A stretch of 6,645 nucleotides of DNA from an uncultured Clostridia bacterium (lineage in GTDB: Bacteria; Bacillota; Clostridia; Oscillospirales; Ruminococcaceae), in the NCBI GenBank assembly GCA_945931735.1, contig CAMEPN010000105.1, forward strand, positions 1-6,645, given 5' to 3'. The notes under the pieces are model-generated. The model did not search any database. It had not been told where the DNA came from and saw only the letters and a list, made by a program, of their open reading frames with translations. Below are positions 1 to 4,586 of the stretch, in pieces (the stretch's first letter is position 1; each line of letters begins with the position of its first letter). The translations under genes were made by a program, and so were the position numbers.

Positions 1-1301
1 GGGTGCATGGACACCATCTCGCCCTTGCGCTGACCCATGCTCTGCATAACGGAGCCGACCGAATCGCCCGGGACATCGACAACAAGGCGCTCGACAGGCT
101 CGCACAAAACGCCGTCTATCTCCTTTGTCAGTACGCGCGGCGTGCTTACGGAAAGCTCGTAGCCCTCGCGGCGCATGGTTTCAATAAGAATGGACAGGTG
201 CATCTCGCCGCGACCCGCGACATTGAACGCGTCGAGCGTTTCGCTGTCGGTCACGCGCAGGGACACGTCCTTCAGCGTTTCCTTCATCAGCCTGTCGCGT
301 ATCTGGCGCGAGGTAACGAACTTGCCCTCTCTGCCTGCGAACGGGCTGGTATTTACCGAGAACGTCATCTCGACGGTAGGCTCGGATATCTTCACGAAAG
401 GAAGCGGCTCGGGGTTGTTCACCGCACAAATCGTCTGACCGATAGTAACGCCCTCGATACCGGAGAAGCACACGATATCGCCGACCTGCGCCTCTTCTAC
501 GGGGACCTTGTTCAGCCCCTCGAAGGTGTAAAGGGAAACGACCTTTGACTTGAATGGAGCGGTCCTGTTGTGATAGTCGCAGACCATTACCTCTTGGTTC
601 TGCTTCATAACGCCGCGCTCGATGCGCCCTATGGCAATTCTGCCCACATAGTCATTATAGTCTATCGAGGAAACAAGCACCTGCAAATCGCCGTTCTCGT
701 CGCCCTCGGGCGGGTCAATATGCTCGATTATCTTGTCGAACAGCGGCTTGAAATCTGTTCCCATTACATCGGGATTATATGAGGAAACTCCAAGACGTCC
801 CGAGCAGAACACAACAGGGCTGTCGAGCTGTTCTTCGGTCGCGTCGAGGTCGAGCAGAAGCTCGAGCACCTCGTCGACTACCTCATGATTGCGCGCGTCG
901 GGGCGGTCGGTCTTGTTTACGACTACGATTATCTTATGCCCAAGCTCAAGCGCCTTCTGGAGGACAAATCTTGTCTGGGGCATTGTTCCCTCAAACGAGT
1001 CGACAAGCAGGAGAACGCCGTTTACCATTTTGAGTATACGCTCTACCTCGCCGGAGAAATCCGCGTGGCCGGGGGTGTCGACGATGTTTATTTTAACGCC
1101 GTTGTACATACAGGAGGTGTTCTTCGCAAGGATAGTAATTCCGCGCTCGCGCTCGAGGTCGTTGTTGTCCATTACGCGGTCGTTTACTACCTGATTTTCG
1201 CGGAACGCGCCGCCCTGCTTGAGCATTTCGTCGACCAGCGTTGTCTTTCCGTGGTCAACGTGCGCGATTATCGCGATATTCCTTAAATCATTTCTTACCA
1301 A
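1..1301 (-). CDS. typA: TypA/BipA ribosome-associated GTPase, C-terminal part off the left edge
   Basis: This is a translational GTPase of the EF-G/LepA superfamily that binds the 70S ribosome and supports ribosome assembly and stress or cold growth (family knowledge). The window holds 433 codons of an expected 600-615. G1 AHVDHGKT is at residues 13-20, switch I with ERGITI around 52-57, G3 DTPGHADF at 75-82, and G4 NKTD at 129-132, where many relatives have NKID. The G5-like loop is FCSGRLG. Beta-barrel domain II and the first part of the C-terminal region follow, ending at KGEMVSMHP. The start is TTG at 1301: an in-frame TGA lies at 1310-1308, TTG is the only usual start codon between it and the G1 motif, and AAAGGAAAG sits 9 bases upstream. 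The gene is separated from the upstream genes by a terminator and an AT-rich spacer, so it is probably its own transcription unit. LepA and EF-G were excluded by the TypA-specific N-terminus (RNDLRNIAIIAHVDHG) and the KGEM segment. Confidence 0.96.
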   Translation of the reverse strand, partial: MVRNDLRNIAIIAHVDHGKTTLVDEMLKQGGAFRENQVVNDRVMDNNDLERERGITILAKNTSCMYNGVKINIVDTPGHADFSGEVERILKMVNGVLLLVDSFEGTMPQTRFVLQKALELGHKIIVVVNKTDRPDARNHEVVDEVLELLLDLDATEEQLDSPVVFCSGRLGVSSYNPDVMGTDFKPLFDKIIEHIDPPEGDENGDLQVLVSSIDYNDYVGRIAIGRIERGVMKQNQEVMVCDYHNRTAPFKSKVVSLYTFEGLNKVPVEEAQVGDIVCFSGIEGVTIGQTICAVNNPEPLPFVKISEPTVEMTFSVNTSPFAGREGKFVTSRQIRDRLMKETLKDVSLRVTDSETLDAFNVAGRGEMHLSILIETMRREGYELSVSTPRVLTKEIDGVLCEPVERLVVDVPGDSVGSVMQSMGQRKGEMVSMH

Positions 1302-1310
1302 ATCGTTTCA

Positions 1311-1319
1311 CTTTCCTTT
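1311..1319 (-). promoter_or_regulatory. Ribosome binding site of typA
   Basis: AAAGGAAAG on the minus strand, separated by 9 bases from the TTG start at 1301-1299. It decides the start, because the reading frame has a stop codon directly after this site and no ATG or GTG before the GTPase G1 motif. Confidence 0.8.
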
Positions 1320-1349
1320 GTATTATATAAATTTATTTTTCCGTTTGAT

Positions 1350-1378
1350 ATTATACAACTTTTTTGTCAACTCTACAA
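1350..1378 (-). promoter_or_regulatory. Probable SigA-type promoter of typA
   Basis: A perfect -10 box TATAAT lies at 1355-1350, with TTGTAG (3 of 6 consensus bases) at 1378-1373 and a 17-base spacer. Transcription would start near 1343 and give an AU-rich leader of about 40 bases before TTG. A consensus TTGACA at 1370-1365 lies inside the spacer, only 9 bases from the -10 box, and has no -10-like hexamer at normal distance downstream. Another TATAAT at 1327-1322 lacks a recognisable -35. The choice of box pair is inference; that this AT-rich spacer drives typA is likely from layout. Confidence 0.5.
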
Positions 1379-1390
1379 GATGGTTGATAA

Positions 1391-1404
1391 AAAAACGTGT
1401 TTTT
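1391..1404. repeat. Short inverted repeat AAAAAC-N2-GTTTTT
   Basis: Read on the plus strand the 14 bases are AAAAAC GT GTTTTT, two perfect 6-base arms around a 2-base centre. It lies 1 base downstream (minus-strand sense) of the TATAAT at 1411-1406, where the start site of that putative promoter would fall, and upstream of the other promoter-like element. This geometry would suit an operator, but homopolymer-rich arms arise easily by chance. Confidence 0.3.
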
Positions 1405-1405
1405 G

Positions 1406-1426
1406 ATTATAATTACCTATTGTCAA
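1406..1426 (-). promoter_or_regulatory. Second TTGACA-N9-TATAAT element upstream of typA
   Basis: On the minus strand TTGACA (1426-1421) is followed after 9 bases by TATAAT (1411-1406), the same arrangement as at 1370-1350 and exactly 56 bases upstream of it. Nine bases is too short for a normal SigA promoter. The TATAAT has no good -35 at 17 bases (ATCTTC is found there). It may be a second weak promoter, a regulator site, or a chance product of AT-rich sequence. Confidence 0.3.
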
Positions 1427-1456
1427 AAGAAGATTTTGTGTAATTTAACAACAATG

Positions 1457-1482
1457 CAGCCCGCACAAAAATGCACGGGCTG
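1457..1482 (-). terminator. Hairpin terminator closing the ftsK-ygiQ-MBL-DUF3006 operon
   Basis: CAGCCCG (1457-1463) and CGGGCTG (1476-1482) form a perfect 7-base-pair GC-rich stem with a 12-base loop, starting 6 bases after the stop codon of the DUF3006 gene. The minus-strand sequence after the stem is T-rich but interrupted (CATTGTTGTTAAATT), so the U tract is weak. Outer arms TTTAACA (1444-1450) and TGTTAAA (1481-1487) can also pair, giving an alternative longer fold. The position between operon end and typA supports a terminator role. Confidence 0.6.
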
Positions 1483-1488
1483 TTAAAA

Positions 1489-1698
1489 TTATTCCCTAAA
1501 AAGCCTTTTAGTCCGCTCCGCGAGCGTTTTCCTCCGCGCGCCCTCCGCCTCGGTATCGAGAACAAGCCCGCTTTCCGTTTCGCGAAGCACGCTCCCCTCT
1601 CGGACGCCGTCGGGGAGCCGCACGAGCGGTATTTCGCGCCGCTCGTCGTCAAAGAAAACGACCGCCTTTCCCTCTTCTATCCTGTCCACAATTATCAT
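1489..1698 (-). CDS. DUF3006 family small protein
   Basis: This is a 69-residue protein that I recognise as DUF3006. The N-terminus MIIVDRIEEGKAVV leads into a short beta-rich domain with the family-like segment IPLVRLPDGVREGSVL. An acidic/variable stretch follows, then a basic C-terminal helix rich in Arg (ERTKRLFRE). There is no signal peptide or membrane segment, so it is probably cytoplasmic. Its biochemical function is unknown. From memory, DUF3006 proteins in Firmicutes are often encoded directly after ComEC-type metallo-hydrolases, as here. Its ATG overlaps the hydrolase stop in ATGA, and a strong GGGGGAGG site lies 7 bases upstream inside the hydrolase gene, so the two are likely translationally coupled. 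A terminator hairpin follows 6 bases after its TAA stop. A helper, regulatory or immunity-like role toward the hydrolase is inference only. Confidence 0.85.
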   Translation of the reverse strand: MIIVDRIEEGKAVVFFDDERREIPLVRLPDGVREGSVLRETESGLVLDTEAEGARRKTLAERTKRLFRE

Positions 1699-2696
1699 GC
1701 GGCTACCTCCCCCTTTTTTGATGAATACAGCTTCAGCTCCTCGCCGTCGCTGATGAAAACAATGTTCCCGTATGTCATCGTCAAGTAATATTCGCAGCCT
1801 ATATTCTTAAGCCTGTCAGTTACCTCCTGCTTGGGGTGTCCGTAGGCGTTGTCCTCGCCGACAAATATCACCGCATACTTCGGAGAAGCGGCTTTCAGAA
1901 ACGCTTCGGTGCTGGAGCTTGTGCTCCCGTGATGACCTATTTTTATAACGTCGCAGCTTATGTCCGCGCCGCTGTTAAGGATATCGCTTTCCGCGGCGCG
2001 CTCTGCGTCGCCCGTGAAAAGAAACGAGGTGTTCCCGAAAATCAGACGCATGACCACGGAATAATTATTCAGGTTGTCGTAATCGTCGTGCAGCGGAGCG
2101 ATTATTTCAAGCTGCGCACCTCCGTCAAGCTGAATGACCTCCCCCGCCTTTGCATACGAAGCCGATATTCCCCTTTCCTCTATCGCGTCAAGCATACGCT
2201 CATAATACTTTGTGGAGGGTACCATATTGTCCGCCGTGCGCGGCATTATAAAATGACCAATATCAAAATCGGCAAGCACCCTGTACATACCGCCGATATG
2301 GTCGGAATGCGGGTGGGTCGCGATGACATAATCAAGGCGCATTATCCCGAGGTCGTCAAGATATGCTTTCACATATTCGTAGCGATCCTCCTCGCCGCAG
2401 TCGATAAGGACATTGCTGTTCCCGACGGTTATAAGCTGGCAGTCGCCCTGACCGACGTCTATGTAATGCACCGCCGCCTCTCCCTCTGAGGCGGTGGTAG
2501 GTGCCGAAATGACGCCGACGGTCTGCATTATCTCCCTGCCCGATGGCATACAGTCAATGTGCAGATAATTGTCATTCAGATAAACGAAAAGCGACGCGGC
2601 AAGCACGGCAAGAAGCACTGTCATTAAGGCATTTTTAGCCCCTGCGCCGCCCCGACGGCTTGTTCTTTCGTTTTTCCGCCTGTCTGCCAACTCCAC
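1695..2696 (-). CDS. Membrane-anchored ComEC/Rec2-type metallo-beta-lactamase-fold hydrolase
   Basis: This 333-residue protein has a short Arg/Lys-rich N-terminus, one hydrophobic segment at about residues 24-41, then a metallo-beta-lactamase domain. That arrangement suggests a signal anchor with the enzyme outside the membrane. Family landmarks are DVGQGD (80-85), the metal-binding HPHSDH (128-133), FTGD with Asp230, IGHHGS (253-258) and a late YGHP (285-288). They match the C-terminal hydrolase domain of the DNA-uptake channel ComEC, but the many-helix channel part is absent, so it is not ComEC itself. The substrate is unknown; nuclease or phosphodiesterase activity is inferred from the family. 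The GTG start at 2696 has AGAGAGG 4 bases upstream; a TTG two codons later (2690) has AGGAG at 8 bases and is equally possible. Either start overlaps the radical SAM gene by 56-62 bases. The ATG at 2624 would avoid the overlap but lacks a ribosome site and would cut off the basic N-terminus. Downstream it is coupled to DUF3006. Confidence 0.88.
   Translation of the reverse strand: MELADRRKNERTSRRGGAGAKNALMTVLLAVLAASLFVYLNDNYLHIDCMPSGREIMQTVGVISAPTTASEGEAAVHYIDVGQGDCQLITVGNSNVLIDCGEEDRYEYVKAYLDDLGIMRLDYVIATHPHSDHIGGMYRVLADFDIGHFIMPRTADNMVPSTKYYERMLDAIEERGISASYAKAGEVIQLDGGAQLEIIAPLHDDYDNLNNYSVVMRLIFGNTSFLFTGDAERAAESDILNSGADISCDVIKIGHHGSTSSSTEAFLKAASPKYAVIFVGEDNAYGHPKQEVTDRLKNIGCEYYLTMTYGNIVFISDGEELKLYSSKKGEVAA
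1706..1713 (-). promoter_or_regulatory. Ribosome binding site of the DUF3006 gene
   Basis: GGGGGAGG on the minus strand, 7 bases before the ATG at 1698. It lies within the last codons of the hydrolase gene and, with the ATGA stop/start overlap, indicates coupled translation with strong re-initiation. Confidence 0.75.
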
Positions 2697-4545
2697 CTCT
2701 CCTCTCTTTATTTCCGCGCGGCTCTGCCCTGCGCTGCGCGGGAGCGCTCTGTTTTGCTGTGTTTTCCGACGGAGTTATAAGGCATTCCTTTCCGTAGCCG
2801 ATAAGGTCGCGGCGCTTCGCCATGATAAGCGCCTTTTCGACAAGCGGCTTGTTTTTCGGCATGAAATATTGCAGCAGTGCGCGCTGCATTGCCTTTTCCT
2901 CGGGAGTTCTCGGCACGAACACCGGCTCCATTGTGTACGGGTCAAGTCCGGTATAGAACATTGCCGTGGAAATAGTCCCGGGCGTTGGGTAGAAATCCTG
3001 CACCTGCTCGGGGCGGATATTGTGCTTTTTAAGAAACAGCGCAAGCTCCACTGCCTCGCCCAGCGTGCAGCCCGGGTGCGAAGACATGAGATACGGTACA
3101 AGATACTGCTCCTTGCCGCACTTCTTTGTCGACGCGTAAAACCGCTTTTCAAACTCCTCGTAGACCTCGATATGCGGCTTTCCCATGTAATCCAGCACCT
3201 TGTTGCTCGCGTGCTCGGGCGCTACCTTGAGCTGACCGCTGACGTGATACTCGACAAGCTCGTCGAGGAACGCGTTGTTCTTTTCAAGCATCATGTAGTC
3301 GTATCTTATACCCGAACGAATGAACACCTTTTTTACCTTTTTGATACCGCGCAGCCTGCGGAGCAGCCTTATATAATCGCTGTGATCGGCGTTGATGTTC
3401 TTGCAGGGGGTCGGGGCTAGGCACTTTCTGCCCTTGCAAAGCCCGTGCTCCTCCTGCTTTTCGCAGGAAGGGTGGCGGAAATTCGCGGTCGGGCCGCCTA
3501 CGTCGTGGATATAGCCCTTGAAATTCGGCTTTTCGGACAGCATTACCGCCTCGTTATAAACGGAGTCCTCGCTGCGGGTCTGCACCTTTCTTCCCTGATG
3601 AAGCGCGATCGAGCAGAAGTTGCAGAAGCCGAAACAGCCGCGGTTGTGCGTTATGGAGAACTCGACCTCCTTTATCGCGGGCACGCCGCCGTCCTTTTCG
3701 TACATCGGGTGATACGCGCGCATATACGGCAGCTCGTAGGCGTAGTCAAATTCCTCCTGCGTTACGGAGCGCTGCGGCGGGTTCTGTACCAGCATCATGT
3801 CGCCGTGGCGCTGTATGATAGTCCTGCCGTATACCTCGTCCTGCTCGTCGTACTGCTTTCGGCACGCCTTGGCGTATGCCTTTTTGCTGTCGCGAACCAT
3901 CTCGAAGCTGTCGCACTGAACCGCGCCGAGAGGAGTATTCTCGGGCTTCGTCAGATAGCATATCCCGCGCAGGTCGTGCATATCGGCGAGCTTCAGCCCC
4001 GCCTTGAAATTGTTAAGCATCTGCGTGAGCGTGACCTCGCCCATGCCGTACATGAGGTAGTCCGCGCCGCTGTCGACAAGTATCGACGGCATTACGCTGT
4101 CGCTCCAGTAATCGTAATGCGCGAAGCGGCGCAGCGACGCTTCCAGCCCGCCGATAGATATTTCCACATCGGGAAACAGCCTTTTCAGCGCCCTGCAATA
4201 GGTTATGACCGCGCGGTCGGGACGCCTGCCGCCTTTTCCGCCCGGGGAATATGCGTCGTCGTTGCGCTTTTTCAGCGCGACGGTGTAGTTGGAAACCATG
4301 CTGTCGATGTTCCCGCCTGTCACCATGAAGCAATATTTCGGTCTGCCGAGTTTTTTGTAATCAGCGTCGCACATCGGCTGCGCAATGACCCCGACAGTAA
4401 ATCCCGCCGCTTCTATCATGCGCGAGATTATCGCTATACCGAAGGTCGGGTGGTCGATATACGCGTCGCCTGTAAAACAGATAAAGTCAAGCTGTTCAAT
4501 GCCGCGCTCGTTCATATCCTCGCGCGATACGGGTAAAAAAGGCAT
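2635..4545 (-). CDS. ygiQ: YgiQ family radical SAM protein
   Basis: A 636-residue enzyme of the YgiQ family (radical SAM, physiological reaction unknown). An N-terminal domain (about 1-290) opens with PVSREDMNERGIEQLDF and contains GDAYIDHPTFG, typical of the family and distantly like cobalamin-binding folds, though no cobalamin-binding DxHxxG is seen. The radical SAM core carries CFGFCNFC (C304, C308, C311) for the 4Fe-4S cluster. A second cysteine group (C361, C370, C375, C381) follows, in the family-like segment HPSCEKQ...CKNINADHSDY. The C-terminal part (about 540-592) resembles DUF3362, and residues 594-636 are a low-complexity Arg/Lys/Gly tail. Length is within the usual range. The ATG at 4545 has AAAGGA 8 bases upstream and gives the expected family N-terminus. 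It lies 41 bases after ftsK, and its 3' end overlaps the hydrolase gene, consistent with one operon. Confidence 0.95.
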   Translation of the reverse strand: MPFLPVSREDMNERGIEQLDFICFTGDAYIDHPTFGIAIISRMIEAAGFTVGVIAQPMCDADYKKLGRPKYCFMVTGGNIDSMVSNYTVALKKRNDDAYSPGGKGGRRPDRAVITYCRALKRLFPDVEISIGGLEASLRRFAHYDYWSDSVMPSILVDSGADYLMYGMGEVTLTQMLNNFKAGLKLADMHDLRGICYLTKPENTPLGAVQCDSFEMVRDSKKAYAKACRKQYDEQDEVYGRTIIQRHGDMMLVQNPPQRSVTQEEFDYAYELPYMRAYHPMYEKDGGVPAIKEVEFSITHNRGCFGFCNFCSIALHQGRKVQTRSEDSVYNEAVMLSEKPNFKGYIHDVGGPTANFRHPSCEKQEEHGLCKGRKCLAPTPCKNINADHSDYIRLLRRLRGIKKVKKVFIRSGIRYDYMMLEKNNAFLDELVEYHVSGQLKVAPEHASNKVLDYMGKPHIEVYEEFEKRFYASTKKCGKEQYLVPYLMSSHPGCTLGEAVELALFLKKHNIRPEQVQDFYPTPGTISTAMFYTGLDPYTMEPVFVPRTPEEKAMQRALLQYFMPKNKPLVEKALIMAKRRDLIGYGKECLITPSENTAKQSAPAQRRAEPRGNKERRGGVGRQAEKRKNKPSGRRRG

Positions 4546-4553
4546 TTGCTGTT

Positions 4554-4559
4554 TCCTTT
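4554..4559 (-). promoter_or_regulatory. Ribosome binding site of ygiQ
   Basis: AAAGGA on the minus strand with an 8-base spacer to the ATG at 4545. A second AAGG lies just upstream, next to the 3' arm of the intergenic hairpin at 4567-4584. Confidence 0.7.
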
Positions 4560-4566
4560 CCTTTTT

Positions 4567-4584
4567 GGCGCTGTTTTATGCGCC
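4567..4584. repeat. Small GC hairpin between ftsK and ygiQ
   Basis: GGCGC (4567-4571) and GCGCC (4580-4584) form a 5-base-pair stem with an 8-base loop in the 41-base intergenic gap. On the plus strand it is followed by TTTTATTT, so it looks like a terminator for rightward transcription. In the direction of the genes it is followed by AAAAAGGAAAGG and should not terminate. It may shape the mRNA just before the ygiQ ribosome site or protect the processed end of the ftsK message. The stem is short and could be incidental. Confidence 0.35.
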
Positions 4585-4586
4585 TT

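Noticed and set aside
3..548. Open 181-codon frame on the plus strand at the left edge
   Set aside because: Antisense to typA domains II and III; the minus strand gives a continuous TypA protein from the TTG at 1301 to the edge.
1302..1488. Possible small RNA or riboswitch in the AT-rich spacer
   Set aside because: Apart from the operon terminator and promoter-like boxes, no conserved aptamer-like stems or second terminator before typA are seen; the likely typA leader is only about 40 bases and AU-rich.
1413..1652. 79-codon minus-strand frame overlapping the DUF3006 gene
   Set aside because: It runs in another frame through the DUF3006 gene and the terminator, with no family resemblance.
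1836..2489. Open 217-codon frame on the plus strand
   Set aside because: Antisense to the metallo-hydrolase, with no motif; the hydrolase on the other strand carries all catalytic motifs.
1695..2696. Identification of the hydrolase as ComEC, implying natural competence
   Set aside because: Only one membrane segment is present and the channel domain is missing; no other com genes are visible, so a competence claim is not supported.
3445..4536. Open 363-codon frame on the plus strand
   Set aside because: It lies wholly antisense to the well-supported ygiQ gene, has no recognisable domain, and its composition (Ala, Val, Arg, His rich) is what the reverse of GC-rich codons gives.
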